The notes beneath the pieces were generated by a model. That model saw nothing but the letters and a program-made list of their open reading frames with translations, was not told where the DNA came from and searched no databases. 64,000 nucleotides of DNA, taken from Gracilimonas sp. Its GTDB lineage: Bacteria; Bacteroidota; Rhodothermia; Balneolales; Balneolaceae. Where the stretch lies: contig NZ_JABURM010000006.1 of NCBI RefSeq assembly GCF_014762685.1, positions 608,384-672,383 of the forward strand, given 5' to 3'. The translations under genes were made by a program, and so were the position numbers. Positions within the stretch are counted from its first letter, which is position 1. The number at the start of each line of letters is the position of its first letter. Below, one piece after another: positions 34,370-43,529 of this stretch.

Positions 34370-36001
34370 TTACCAAAAAATGGCATAAAGCAGGGCGGTA
34401 ATAATCAAAATGGCATAAGCGCCTATGTTAAAGGCCGGGCCGGTTTTGAACATGCTTGCCGTGGTATGAATGGCCTTGGGATCCTCATCTGCGGGGTTGG
34501 TTGTTAAACTTACTCCGGCAATAATTACGATTGTGAGAATTAGTGTGTAGTACATTTGATCAAGGAACGGAAGTTCAAGTGAGGGGACTTTCAACAAGAG
34601 AGCAATTACGATAGAAGAAAGTACGCCATAAATAGCTCCCTGTGTTGTGGTTTTCTTCCAGAATAATCCCATCATAAATACGGCGAGGATTCCCGGGCTT
34701 ACCAGACCGGTATATTCCTGAATATACTGAAAAACCTGGGGTACGTTTTGAAGTTGTGGAGCTACAAGAACACAGGTAACCAGTGCAACAGCAGCCGTTA
34801 TCCGACCCATGTTAACCGTTTGTTTGTCGGTGGCATTTTTGTTGATATAAGGCCGGTAAATATCCATGGTAAAAATGGTGGCAACGGAGTTCAACATAGA
34901 AGCCAATGATGAAACAATAGCAGCAGCCAGGGCAGCAACAACCAAGCCTTTAAAGCCGGGCGATAAAAACACTTTTATAAGCCATGGATACGCATTGTCA
35001 TAGTTTACGCTTCCATCGGCTTTGGTAAAGACATCGAAAATACCGGGAATTTGGGCAGTACCCTCAGGTTGCATGTACAACACATAAACAATGATGCCTG
35101 GAATAACTACAATCAGCGGAATTAACAGCTTCAGAAAAGCAGCAAAAATGATTCCTTTCTGAGCTTCTTTTAATGATTTAGCAGCCAGTGTGCGTTGGAT
35201 GATGTATTGGTTAAAGCCCCAATAATAGAGGTTGGCCACCCACATGCCCCCTATTAAAACGGCTATGCCGGGAAGGTTGGCATATTCAGGATTGGAGCGG
35301 TCCAGGATCATATGAAATTTCTCTCCGGCCACATCATATAAATGAGCAAACCCATTAAAGATACCTCCTTCCGGAGTGATATTATGAAGAGCTATAAATG
35401 TGGTTACAAACCCACCAAGAACAAGTAAACTAACCTGCAGTACATCGGTCCAGGCAACAGCTGAAAGCCCCCCGTACAATGAATAAGCTGCGGCAATGAG
35501 AGCCAGTCCGACAAGAGCATAAATCAACAAACTGCCATCTCCGGTTCCCATGATAGTATCCAGTGCTTTGGCTCCTAAAAAGATGACCGTGGTGAGGTTT
35601 ACAAATACGAATAAACCAATCCAGAATATGGCGAGAATGGTTTTCAATGTGGTATTGAAACGGTGCTCAATGAACTCAGGAATAGTATAAAGTTTCTTTT
35701 CTATAAAAATCGGAAGCAGGTATTTACCCACTATAATGAGGGTGATGGCTGCCATCCACTCATAAGAGGCTATAGCCAGGCCAACCGCAAATCCGGATCC
35801 CGACATTCCGATAATTTGTTCGGCTGAAATGTTGGCAGCAATAAGTGATGCGCCGATAGCCCACCAAGGAAGTGATTTACCCGCTAAAAAATAATCTTCA
35901 GCATTTTTCTGATGTCCTTCTTTTTCCCGGGAAACCCAAAGTCCGATTCCAACGATCAATAGGCAATAAGCTGTGAATACTGCAATATCTATTCCAGTCA
36001 T
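34370..36001 (-). CDS. Sodium:solute symporter (SSS family), probable galactose/glucose carrier
   Basis: This 543-residue inner-membrane protein has about fourteen hydrophobic segments. The N-terminus (VFTAYCLLIVGIGLWVSREKEG...AEDYFLAGKSLPWWAIGASLIAANISAEQIIGMSGSGFAVG) matches the SglT type of Na+/sugar symporters. It contains the sodium-site region of helix 1 and WMAAITLIIVGKYLLPIFIEKKLYTIPEFIEHRF with the family's sugar-symporter signature. Length and pattern are like the Vibrio Na+/galactose symporter. Placed tail to tail with galT, uptake of galactose released in the periplasm is the natural role; arabinose is an alternative. No LacI-type operator is seen before it, so its control may be separate. 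Confidence 0.9.
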   Translation of the reverse strand: MTGIDIAVFTAYCLLIVGIGLWVSREKEGHQKNAEDYFLAGKSLPWWAIGASLIAANISAEQIIGMSGSGFAVGLAIASYEWMAAITLIIVGKYLLPIFIEKKLYTIPEFIEHRFNTTLKTILAIFWIGLFVFVNLTTVIFLGAKALDTIMGTGDGSLLIYALVGLALIAAAYSLYGGLSAVAWTDVLQVSLLVLGGFVTTFIALHNITPEGGIFNGFAHLYDVAGEKFHMILDRSNPEYANLPGIAVLIGGMWVANLYYWGFNQYIIQRTLAAKSLKEAQKGIIFAAFLKLLIPLIVVIPGIIVYVLYMQPEGTAQIPGIFDVFTKADGSVNYDNAYPWLIKVFLSPGFKGLVVAALAAAIVSSLASMLNSVATIFTMDIYRPYINKNATDKQTVNMGRITAAVALVTCVLVAPQLQNVPQVFQYIQEYTGLVSPGILAVFMMGLFWKKTTTQGAIYGVLSSIVIALLLKVPSLELPFLDQMYYTLILTIVIIAGVSLTTNPADEDPKAIHTTASMFKTGPAFNIGAYAILIITALLYAIFW

Positions 36002-36264
36002 AACTGTATGTTGTTAAGTGAGTGATAAAACTCTCATAAGGTAAATTTCTATCAGGACATTTGCTGAAAATTGTTGGATTATTTTAGCATTTATAATGAT
36101 TAAAAATTGCCCTTTTTAAGGAAGAGTATTATAAAATGAAAATGCAGAAATAGTATAAGATTTATTAAAATATCATATAAGACTGTAAAATATTTTAATA
36201 ATGAATACATGTATAAAATCATTTATTATATTTATGTGTAAATATTATTATTAAATAAAGACCA

Positions 36265-36516
36265 ATGGACATTAAGTTTGTAAAACGTTCGAATGTAAAG
36301 TCATCGAAAAAAAGAACGTCAAAATTTAAACCACTTCTTGAAGCAATTGAAAAGCTGAAGCCCGGTGGACAAGCGGTTGAAGTGAGCTATACGAACGAAA
36401 AAAATATTAACTCAATGCGTACGGCAGTTTATCAGTTTGGGAAACAAAATGATTTTAAAGTGAAAAGCCGAAGAGATGCAGACAACAAAAAAATATATTT
36501 TTACAGAGACAAGTAA
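36265..36516 (+). CDS. Small basic protein, unknown function
   Basis: The 83 residues are strongly basic (MDIKFVKRSNVKSSKKRTSK at the start, VKSRRDADNKKIYFYRDK at the end). A predicted alpha-beta centre (FKPLLEAIEKLKPGGQAVEVSYTNEKNINSMRTAVYQFGKQ) suggests a nucleic-acid-binding fold. No family is recognised. It stands alone after a 263-nt AT-rich gap (36002-36264) in which I see only runs of A and T and no named element. It is convergent with the acyltransferase gene 31 nt downstream. Composition and sensible domain-like pattern support a real gene. Confidence 0.55.
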   Translation: MDIKFVKRSNVKSSKKRTSKFKPLLEAIEKLKPGGQAVEVSYTNEKNINSMRTAVYQFGKQNDFKVKSRRDADNKKIYFYRDK

Positions 36517-36547
36517 GCATCAAGGCTTGATGTCTGAATTAGAATAA

Positions 36548-37291
36548 TTACTCTTCGATTCCGGCCCATTTCAAATATTTTGATCTTACTTCGGTGATGT
36601 GCTCATCAATGGTTTCTTTTTGCCAATTTGAAGTGTCAATAGGTGGATGAATATGGGCATTGATGGTTCCACTTTTACTAAGAAGTGAGCTGCCTAAACT
36701 CAGTTCCTGATTCCCGTCAAAATAAATAGGGACGATAGGGAAACCCAGATCGATGGCCATATGAAATGCTCCTTTTTTAAACGGCCCGATAACACCGGGA
36801 TGTTTTCGGGAGCCTTCGGGAGCTACCATAATGGAAAGCTTATCCCGTTTCAATCGGTCGTAAGTATTTCGAATTTTACGGACCGCTTTCTCAGTTTTTT
36901 GGCGCTGAATAAAAACTTGCCCGGTAAGTCTGCCTACAATAAAAAAGAGGGGGTTATATTGTAGTTCCCACTTGGCCACAAACCGAATATGTGGTAATCC
37001 CAATGCTATCATTGTTACCAAATCTAAAGTGGAACTGTGATTGATGGTATAAATGACGGGTGGTGCAATGGGCTCGCCGTGTTGGATTACATTGAATTTA
37101 ATGCCCAGAGTCCATAAAACAGGATAGGCTATCAGTGGCCCGAAATTTTCAATAATGAAATTGGTAGCTTTCCCAAAAGTAAACAATAACAATAAAGCTA
37201 TTACAGGGGTACAGATGGCAAACATCAGGAAGAACACCAAGATGGCCAATATGCTTCGAATGTATTCAATTGGAGTCAGAGTAGTTGCCAT
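36548..37291 (-). CDS. 1-acyl-sn-glycerol-3-phosphate acyltransferase (PlsC family)
   Basis: PlsC-type enzymes transfer an acyl chain to lysophosphatidate at the inner membrane. The 247 residues from the ATG at 37291 begin with a long hydrophobic region (SILAILVFFLMFAICTPVIALLLLF). They show the catalytic NHSSTLD (H-x4-D), GRLTGQVFIQR, the VAPEGSRKHPG phosphate-binding motif and FPIVPIYFDG. The frame stays open to an ATG at 37360, but that extension would crowd the 41-nt space to the divergent gene at 37402 and does not look like part of the family. Which acceptor is used cannot be told; several paralogues are common. Confidence 0.88.
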   Translation of the reverse strand: MATTLTPIEYIRSILAILVFFLMFAICTPVIALLLLFTFGKATNFIIENFGPLIAYPVLWTLGIKFNVIQHGEPIAPPVIYTINHSSTLDLVTMIALGLPHIRFVAKWELQYNPLFFIVGRLTGQVFIQRQKTEKAVRKIRNTYDRLKRDKLSIMVAPEGSRKHPGVIGPFKKGAFHMAIDLGFPIVPIYFDGNQELSLGSSLLSKSGTINAHIHPPIDTSNWQKETIDEHITEVRSKYLKWAGIEE

Positions 37292-37401
37292 ACGCAGATT
37301 GAATTTTGAATCCGAATATACCGGAAGCGAAGCTTGACTAAAAATGGTAAATGGAATCATACGTCAATTCTCCATAGTTTTGCCAGCTAATTGACGTATT
37401 T

Positions 37402-38361
37402 ATGCAACAGAACAAGAATATCCAATCTGAAATTTTACTGGAACCTTTTGAGTCCGTTTGGTGGGCATGGAATGCGCATGTTCACACTATTGTAGCATCG
37501 CAATTTTCGAAGGTGGTGAAACCTGATCACAAGCGAATTGAGATATCAACACCGGATGCTGATTTTTTGGAAATTGATACTTGCATACTGGAAAATGAAA
37601 AGCCAATTGTTGCCTTGTTTCATGGCCTGGAAGGTTCTGCTGATCGCTATTACATAGGGAATTTGATGAGGGAATTGCAGGCCATTGGATTTTCGTCTGC
37701 GGCCTTAAATTTTCGGGGATGTGGGAGTAAGATGAATGAACAGCCCCGTTTTTATCATTCGGGGGAAACAGAAGACTACCGAACATTTTTTAATTGGATT
37801 TCAAAGGCTTATCCCAGTAAAAAAATCTATGCCATTGGCTTCTCGCTGGGTGCTAATGCGTTGGTAAAGTATTTGGGGGAAGAAGGGCATCAGAGTCAGG
37901 TGTGCCGTGCTGTAGCAGTATCTCCGCCGTATGATTTGAAAGCCGGCTCGCTGAAATTACAAGAAGGGTTTAACCGTATATATGAAATCAATTTTTTAAA
38001 AACGCTGGTAGAAAAATTGGAGCAAAAGCGCAGAAAGATTCCGGAAATGCCGGAATTTACCGGAAAAACGATTTATGAATTTGACGACCAGGTTACAGCG
38101 AAGCTTCATGGATTTGAAGGGGCTGATGACTACTATCATCAGTGTTCAAGCAAGCATTTTTATAAAGACGTAAAAACAGATTTATTGGTCGTTCATAGTA
38201 AAGAGGATACCTTGTGTCCTATTGAGTTTGCTCCTTTTAAAACAATTGAAAAAAATCGTTTTATACAAACCTGCTTTACTGAAGAAGGTGGGCACGTAGG
38301 GTTTCTAAGCTCAAACCCGGGCTGGCTTTTTCGTATAATTCTAAAGTGGCTGAATGCATAG
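37402..38361 (+). CDS. YheT-type alpha/beta hydrolase
   Basis: This 319-residue cytoplasmic protein has the features of the YheT/UPF0017 group of alpha/beta hydrolases: WWAWNAHVHTIVASQF near the start, FHGLEGSADRYYIGNLMREL (oxyanion HG), LNFRGCGSKMNEQPRFYHSGETEDYRTFFNWI, and the nucleophile elbow GFSLGANALVKYLG with Ser near 150. The acid is in the VHSKEDTLCP segment and the histidine in EEGGHVGFL. The physiological substrate of the group is unknown; esterase activity is assumed. It is divergent from the acyltransferase, and the shared 41-110 nt region must contain both promoters. Confidence 0.88.
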   Translation: MQQNKNIQSEILLEPFESVWWAWNAHVHTIVASQFSKVVKPDHKRIEISTPDADFLEIDTCILENEKPIVALFHGLEGSADRYYIGNLMRELQAIGFSSAALNFRGCGSKMNEQPRFYHSGETEDYRTFFNWISKAYPSKKIYAIGFSLGANALVKYLGEEGHQSQVCRAVAVSPPYDLKAGSLKLQEGFNRIYEINFLKTLVEKLEQKRRKIPEMPEFTGKTIYEFDDQVTAKLHGFEGADDYYHQCSSKHFYKDVKTDLLVVHSKEDTLCPIEFAPFKTIEKNRFIQTCFTEEGGHVGFLSSNPGWLFRIILKWLNA

Positions 38362-38487
38362 ATCTTCAATTACTGTTCCTAAATTGTAAATCAACAGCCC
38401 CAAAACACGGAGTGAATTCCTGGCTGGGACAAAGGGTAATTTGGTTAGCTGAATCCCACTGAAACCATGAATCTAACACCTAACACC

Positions 38488-39252
38488 TTAAAATTTCACT
38501 ACCAATCCATTGCTCAGCTCATAGGTCCAGTGAGGGATATCGATGATAGGTTTTGCATCGTAGGATGCCACAAAGCTGATGGATATTGCTATTCGTTTAC
38601 TTAGGTCCATCTTTAATTTTGATTCAAGGATGGAGCGGGCTTCAAAAAATTGGTCGGGTCTGGCTTGGTAATATCCCACCAGCAGGAAGGTAGCATCGCC
38701 GCTGATCTTACCGTTTAAGCGAAGATTACTCGTAGTTTTCAAAAACTCATTTTTGATGGCAGGCTGATCTGCAAGTTGCCATTCTTCAAATTCATACATG
38801 AGGCCTGTGGAAATACTCGCCTGCCAGTTATCCGTGCTGTAAAAGCGATACTTGACCCCTGCTCCTCCGAGTGCACGGTTATTCAATCCGAGATTATTAT
38901 TGTATTGATATTGTAGAAAGATTTCCGGGGAGAGCCTTTCATTTTGCAGCAAGGTTGAGCGAAGATGGATATATCCACTGCTGATAAGTGATGTTCCATC
39001 CAGATTCACAAACTTTAGTTTATTGAGCAGCATGTAGGCATGGCTTTCCGTGAAGTAGGAAAGGTTGGATTCATTGGAGAATTCAAAAACCTGCTCATTA
39101 TATTGGTTCAAAGAAAGGTCAAATTCCAGTTCTCCATGCCACCCGGCTGTGTTGGCATTGGCACGAACGCTTTCCACATTCAAAAGCTGGGCATGAACAG
39201 GTGCAGAAACAAGAAGAAATACGATTAGAACGGATGGAATAAATACACGCAT
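38488..39252 (-). CDS. DUF481-like outer-membrane beta-barrel protein
   Basis: From the ATG at 39252 (MRVFIPSVLIVFLLVSAPVHA, a clean signal peptide) the 254-residue protein is rich in alternating strands. Examples are GWHGELEFDLSLNQY, SYFTESHAYMLLNKLKF, EIFLQYQYNNNLGLNNRALGGAGVKYRFYS and ISISFVASYDAKPIIDIPHWTYELSNGLVVKF, ending in the phenylalanine expected of outer-membrane barrels. This matches DUF481 proteins. The frame is open to 39351 but the extra 33 residues precede the signal peptide and are unlikely to be used. The role is unknown. It is divergent from the flavoprotein gene that follows. Confidence 0.78.
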   Translation of the reverse strand: MRVFIPSVLIVFLLVSAPVHAQLLNVESVRANANTAGWHGELEFDLSLNQYNEQVFEFSNESNLSYFTESHAYMLLNKLKFVNLDGTSLISSGYIHLRSTLLQNERLSPEIFLQYQYNNNLGLNNRALGGAGVKYRFYSTDNWQASISTGLMYEFEEWQLADQPAIKNEFLKTTSNLRLNGKISGDATFLLVGYYQARPDQFFEARSILESKLKMDLSKRIAISISFVASYDAKPIIDIPHWTYELSNGLVVKF

Positions 39253-39416
39253 GTAATGAATATTAAGCGGTGATTTTGATTTCGTTGAAAGGTACAATAT
39301 CAAGAATTGTTCCCAAATCGTTCGATTCTGAATCATTCCATAAAAACACAAACGATTCGTATCTTCAGGCTGTTAATTCAATTCATTTACTCGAACTTAT
39401 AACGACAGATATTCAC

Positions 39417-40373
39417 ATGGTTATCATTATTGGTGCAGGGCCCATTGGACTTGCAACCGGAATTGCCCTTCAAGAGAAAAACATCCCATTTAAAATTATC
39501 GAACGCGGTTGTTTGGTGAACTCGATCTACAACTATCCTACCAATATGACCTTTTTCTCTACCTCCGATAAACTCGAGATCGGAAATATTCCGTTTATCT
39601 CTCATGGCTCTAAGCCGACCCGAGCTGAGGCTCTTGAATATTACCGTCGGGTCGCCGAGCACTACAAGCTGCCGGTGCATCTCTATGAGAGGGTGGAATC
39701 TATGGAAGGAGAGGATGGTAATTTCACCGTAAAAACAGATAAGGATACCTATAAAGCCGATAAAGTGATCGTAGCGTCCGGCTTTTATGGAAAACCAAAT
39801 ATGATGGGTGTTCCCGGCGAGGACCTCCCAAAAGTGAAACACTATTATGATGAGCCTCACCCGTATGCATGGCAGAAAGTGCTGGTAATAGGCGGGGGAA
39901 ATTCCGGGGTGGATGTAGCTCTCGAGTGTTGGCGCGGCGGAGCTGAGGTTACAATGATGCTGAAGTATGATACGATTAAACCCACTGTGAAATATTGGGT
40001 AAAGCCGGATATCGAAAATCGAATTAAGAATGGAGAAATACCTGCTTATTTTAATTCAGAAGTGAAGGAAATTCGAGAGAAAGAAGTGGTACTGAATACC
40101 CCTGATGGCGAAGTCATTCTTGAAAATGATTTTGTGCTGGCCATGACGGGTTATCATCCCAATTATGAGCTGATGGAGAACCTTGGAATTGAGCTTACCG
40201 AAGATGAAAAATGTATGCCGGTATATGACGAAGACAGCCTGGAAACCAAGCAGAAAGGGCTATATGTAGCCGGTGTTGTTTGTGGCGGAAAGGATACCAG
40301 CAGCCTGTTCATCGAAAACTCCAGGATCCATGCCCTGCAGATTGCTAACCATATTGAGAAGAGTCTGAAATAA
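39417..40373 (+). CDS. ypdA: YpdA-type FAD/NAD(P)-dependent oxidoreductase
   Basis: The 318 residues from the ATG at 39417 start directly with the FAD-binding motif VIIIGAGPIGLATGIALQ. They continue with ERGCLVNSIYNYPTNMTFFSTSDKLEIG, which is diagnostic for the YpdA group of putative bacillithiol disulfide reductases. A second nucleotide motif is VLVIGGGNSGVDVALE (about 165-180), and the end has QKGLYVAGVVCGGKDTSSLFIENSR. There is no CxxC pair, as expected for YpdA. The open frame extends up to 39270, but the extra 49 residues are unrelated to the fold. If the assignment holds, the organism may use bacillithiol; no bsh genes are in the window. Confidence 0.85.
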   Translation: MVIIIGAGPIGLATGIALQEKNIPFKIIERGCLVNSIYNYPTNMTFFSTSDKLEIGNIPFISHGSKPTRAEALEYYRRVAEHYKLPVHLYERVESMEGEDGNFTVKTDKDTYKADKVIVASGFYGKPNMMGVPGEDLPKVKHYYDEPHPYAWQKVLVIGGGNSGVDVALECWRGGAEVTMMLKYDTIKPTVKYWVKPDIENRIKNGEIPAYFNSEVKEIREKEVVLNTPDGEVILENDFVLAMTGYHPNYELMENLGIELTEDEKCMPVYDEDSLETKQKGLYVAGVVCGGKDTSSLFIENSRIHALQIANHIEKSLK

Positions 40374-40379
40374 AGTAAT

Positions 40380-41096
40380 CTACAATGCATCAAATTTTTT
40401 GTTAAAACACTGTATGGTCTGCTGTTTGTAAGATCGGCCAATGGGAATGATTTGTCCTTCCATACATATATCTGTTTGAGACCAGCGTTCAATTTTGTTG
40501 ATGTTTACCATGAAGGATCGGTGCACACGAATGAAATTTTCTCCAGCCAGTTTTTTCTCCATGGAAGTTAGCGTAGCATGGGTTTGCACTTCTTTATCCA
40601 AGGTTTTGATTAACACATAGTCTCCTTTACTTTCCAAGCATAGAACATCTGCAAGCCGGATCTTAACCTTCTCTTTTCCTGAATTCACAAAGAAATATCC
40701 TTTTTCATCCGGTGAACCTTGCTTTTGATCTGGCGGCCTTATCTTTAGATCCTGTACTTTATTTACGGCATTTAAAAATCGCTCAAAAGAAATGGGCTTT
40801 AGTAAATAATCTACTGCGTTTAGTTCAAAGCCATCTACGGCATAATCGCGATACGCTGTGGTAAAGATCACAAGCGGTGGATTTTTCAGTGACCTCAGGA
40901 ACTCAACGCCCGTTAGCTTAGGCATCTGTATGTCAAGGAATAAAACATCAACCTCTGCCTTTTTCAAAGCCTCAAATGCTTTGATGGCATTCCCGAAGGT
41001 ACCGGCTATTTCTATGGAATCAAGTTTGGAGATGTAAGACTCCAGTATCTCTATTGCGAGCGGTTCATCATCAATGATAAAACAGGATAATTTCAT
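40380..41096 (-). CDS. LytTR-family response regulator
   Basis: The 238 residues contain a receiver domain (about 1-120) with acidic pocket Asp9/Asp10, phosphoacceptor Asp55 in LFLDIQMPKLTG and the TTAYRDYAVDGFELNAVDYLLKP switch region. The C-terminal LytTR DNA-binding domain (about 138-238) shows FVNSGKEKVKIRLADVLCLESKGDYVLIKT and FIRVHRSFMVNI. It is translated 2 nt after its sensor kinase and forms a two-component system. Target genes are unknown; the nearest divergent genes are the dioxygenase-like and DoxX pair at 42398-43439. Confidence 0.95.
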   Translation of the reverse strand: MKLSCFIIDDEPLAIEILESYISKLDSIEIAGTFGNAIKAFEALKKAEVDVLFLDIQMPKLTGVEFLRSLKNPPLVIFTTAYRDYAVDGFELNAVDYLLKPISFERFLNAVNKVQDLKIRPPDQKQGSPDEKGYFFVNSGKEKVKIRLADVLCLESKGDYVLIKTLDKEVQTHATLTSMEKKLAGENFIRVHRSFMVNINKIERWSQTDICMEGQIIPIGRSYKQQTIQCFNKKFDAL

Positions 41097-41098
41097 TT

Positions 41099-42190
41099 TT
41101 ACTCTTGTCGAAGTTTGTCGAGTTTCAGGTTAAGGGAAATATGGTAGTGCGTTTCATTTTCGTGAATATCTAAAGTGTAATATCCATTGTAGAGTAATTC
41201 CAGCCTGCGCCTTACATTTATCAGTCCCACTCCCTTTTGATAGCCATACCTTTCTGAAGGTTCATTTTCGACTTTTGAATTCTCAACACTAAAGTCGAGC
41301 GTATTTTCCTGTACTTTTATTTCAATATGGATTTCGGTTTCCTCTATTTCGTTACTGGCTCCATGTTTGAATGCATTTTCCACAAAAGGCATCAGTAGCA
41401 TAGGCGGAATTTGTTTGGATTTAAATTCGCCCTGTCTTTTGAACTGAATATCCAGCCTTTCATCATATCGGATCTTCTCAAGCTCAATGTAGTTTTCAAT
41501 TAGTTTGAGTTCTTTTTCCAGGGAGATGGCGGTTGCACTGCCTTCATACAACATAAAGCTCAGTAGTTCCGAAAGCTTCATCACCACTTCCGGAGCATCG
41601 TCCGATTTTTTGAGTGTTAGTGCATACAGATTGTTCAGCGTGTTAAATAGAAAATGGGGATGAATTTGGGATTTCAAAAAGTTGAGTTCAGCTTCCAGCT
41701 TTTGCTGTTTGAGTTCTTGAGTCTGGCGATCTTTTTCGTACCAATGCTTTGCCAGTTTGATGAATGCTGCGATAATGACAACCGGATACATTCCCAAAAA
41801 CGTCCGGAATATTTTGGAGGGGTAGAATAGATAATGAGTTTCTGTCCAGTTTGGATTAAGAATTGGGGCGAGTATAAAATATTCACTTGTTTGCTGAACG
41901 AGAGTACCCACGGCAATTGAGATAACAAAAACGAAAAATGCCTTTATATACTTTTTGGTAAGCAAAAAATTCGGAATGGTAATATATAATGTGAAATACG
42001 TGATCAGCATCTTAAACGGAAGGTATCTGATTACAAAAGCAAACTCTTCGGCGTAGGAGCCATCAGCATACCCATAGAAAAGCGTGTGAGCTCCAACAAA
42101 CGCAGTCCAAAACAGAACGTGCCAGGAGATCCGCACCGGGGTAAGATGATATTTCTTTAGAATGTTCAGCATATCCGGTAAATGTAGCAT
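41099..42190 (-). CDS. LytS-like sensor histidine kinase (His_kinase family)
   Basis: The 363 residues include four hydrophobic segments in the first 150 residues (WHVLFWTAFVGAHTLFYG, LITYFTLYITIPNFLL, AFFVFVISIAVGTLV, TFLGMYPVVIIAAFI) without an extracellular sensor domain. A coiled coil follows, then the phospho-histidine motif LKSQIHPHFLFNTLNNLYAL near 175. The ATP-binding part has MLLMPFVENAFKHG and GVGLINVRRRLELLY. An ATG at 42172 is an equally good start. It forms one unit with the LytTR regulator. In Bacteroidota such kinases sense membrane or envelope signals that are mostly unidentified. Confidence 0.93.
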   Translation of the reverse strand: MLHLPDMLNILKKYHLTPVRISWHVLFWTAFVGAHTLFYGYADGSYAEEFAFVIRYLPFKMLITYFTLYITIPNFLLTKKYIKAFFVFVISIAVGTLVQQTSEYFILAPILNPNWTETHYLFYPSKIFRTFLGMYPVVIIAAFIKLAKHWYEKDRQTQELKQQKLEAELNFLKSQIHPHFLFNTLNNLYALTLKKSDDAPEVVMKLSELLSFMLYEGSATAISLEKELKLIENYIELEKIRYDERLDIQFKRQGEFKSKQIPPMLLMPFVENAFKHGASNEIEETEIHIEIKVQENTLDFSVENSKVENEPSERYGYQKGVGLINVRRRLELLYNGYYTLDIHENETHYHISLNLKLDKLRQE

Positions 42191-42397
42191 TTAAGTTGGA
42201 ATGAAACGGATATTATAGGGTCCGGTTCGGCGGACAACTGATTCTGAAGGTTGAACAACCCCTGAAAAAAGCTAAACGTCACTGATAGGGTGAAATGAGT
42301 TATTTGGCAACGCATGCCGGTCAAGTAGCCCGAGGTCGCAAAAAAGAACGACAGGATTTGTATTTCCAGGTGAACTTTAATCTAAAAAAGGACAACA

Positions 42398-43003
42398 ATG
42401 AAAACCTGTATAACTTTTTTTGTGCTCTTCATGATATCCATTCCATTACAAGCGCAAGGTACCTTAATTGGAATCTGCGAAGGATGTGAAGCCGTTTTTG
42501 AATATGGCGATCGCGAGCTTACCGCTACAGACACCCTCCCTGGTTTCCATGAAAACGAACCTAAGATCAAGATTTCCGGAACCATTTATGAACAGGATGG
42601 AAAAACTCCGGCCGAGGGAGTGATCTTGTATGTTTATCACACCAACCGAGAGGGCGAATATGCCACCCGCGGAGATGAAACCGGATGGGCACGCAGGCAC
42701 GGATATATCCGTGCCTGGCTGAAAACCGGAGCCAAAGGACGATATACTTTTTACACCTACAAACCGGGTTCCTACAGCCGAAATCCCGCACATATTCATC
42801 CCATAATCCTGGAGCCAAACGGAAGATATTACTGGTTGGGAAGTTATTTGTTTGAAGACGATCCAAACCTTTCCCGCAGGCAGTTAGATCAGCAAAATCC
42901 ACGAGGAGGTAGTAATGGAATATTAAAGCTTCAAAAAGAAAATGACCTGTTGGTGGGTAAACGGGATATCATACTTGGGCGAAATGTAGAGGGGTACAAG
43001 TGA
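42398..43003 (+). CDS. Secreted intradiol ring-cleavage dioxygenase-like protein
   Basis: This 201-residue protein has a signal peptide (ending SIPLQAQG, about residue 18). The dioxygenase fold of the protocatechuate 3,4-dioxygenase type appears as IKISGTIYEQDGKTPAEGVILYVYHTNREGEYA, then GRYTFYTYKPGSYSRNPAHIHPII. The last segment carries the Tyr and two His ligands of the non-haem iron site (Y-x-R-x3-H-x-H). Exported members of this family exist and their substrates are mostly unknown; they may not act on protocatechuate. It is coupled to a DoxX-like gene with TGATATG at the junction. An oxidative or catechol-detoxification role is speculation. Confidence 0.82.
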   Translation: MKTCITFFVLFMISIPLQAQGTLIGICEGCEAVFEYGDRELTATDTLPGFHENEPKIKISGTIYEQDGKTPAEGVILYVYHTNREGEYATRGDETGWARRHGYIRAWLKTGAKGRYTFYTYKPGSYSRNPAHIHPIILEPNGRYYWLGSYLFEDDPNLSRRQLDQQNPRGGSNGILKLQKENDLLVGKRDIILGRNVEGYK

Positions 43004-43004
43004 T

Positions 43005-43439
43005 ATGAAATTTCCTGATGCGCACTTAACCTTTCTTGAGAAATACAAAGAAGCCGGACTGTTGTTTTTCAGAGTTGGTGTTGGAATTGATTTCCTGCTT
43101 TTGCACGGTTGGAATAAGCTCGCAGGCGGTCCTGAACGCTGGGCCCGGCTCGGAACTGCCATGCCGGGTTTCGACATGGAGGGTATTTACCTGTTCTGGG
43201 GATTGATGGCTGCTTTAACGGAAACGCTCGGCGCCGTACTTTTTGCCTTTGGACTTTTATATCGGCCGGTTTCAGCCTTACTTGGAATTACTATGATTGT
43301 AGCGGTAATTGCCCATGTCAGCGAAGGCGATCCCTGGGGTGCTTCCTCTCATGCCCTTAAAATGGCGGTTGTATTTTTTGGGTTGATGATGGCCGGTCCC
43401 GGTAAATACAGCCTTGATCATAAGCTTTGGAAACACTAA
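43005..43439 (+). CDS. DoxX family membrane protein
   Basis: The 144 residues have four hydrophobic segments: AGLLFFRVGVGIDFLLLHGWNKL near 20, IYLFWGLMAALTETLGAVLFAFGLLY near 65-90, LLGITMIVAVIAHV near 97 and LKMAVVFFGLMMAGPGKYSLD at the end. The H-G-W-x-K and A-x-x-E positions in helices 1 and 2 are typical of DoxX/DoxD-like proteins. Members take part in thiosulfate or quinone chemistry or in redox stress complexes in the inner membrane; here the partner appears to be the dioxygenase-like protein translated just ahead of it. A strong terminator follows at 43468. Confidence 0.85.
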   Translation: MKFPDAHLTFLEKYKEAGLLFFRVGVGIDFLLLHGWNKLAGGPERWARLGTAMPGFDMEGIYLFWGLMAALTETLGAVLFAFGLLYRPVSALLGITMIVAVIAHVSEGDPWGASSHALKMAVVFFGLMMAGPGKYSLDHKLWKH

Positions 43440-43467
43440 AAAGCTAAATAATTCTGACAACACAAAA

Positions 43468-43492
43468 AAAGGCGCATCAACGATGCGCCTTT
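43468..43492. terminator. Bidirectional terminator
   Basis: AAAGGCGCATC and GATGCGCCTTT pair over 11 bp around AAC. A-runs on the left and T-runs on the right make it usable in both directions, for the DoxX gene (plus) and the thiamine-type TonB receptor gene (minus), which converge here. Confidence 0.9.
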
Positions 43493-43529
43493 AAATCAGT
43501 GAAATCTGCGTAATCAAATTAATCTGCGA

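Noticed and set aside
36529-36537. Small CATCAAG/CTTGATG inverted repeat after the basic orphan gene
   Set aside because: The loop would be a single base and no U-run follows, so I do not call a terminator.
42295-42489. 64-residue open frame upstream of the dioxygenase-like gene
   Set aside because: It overlaps the true gene's signal-peptide region in another frame and has no protein-like pattern.
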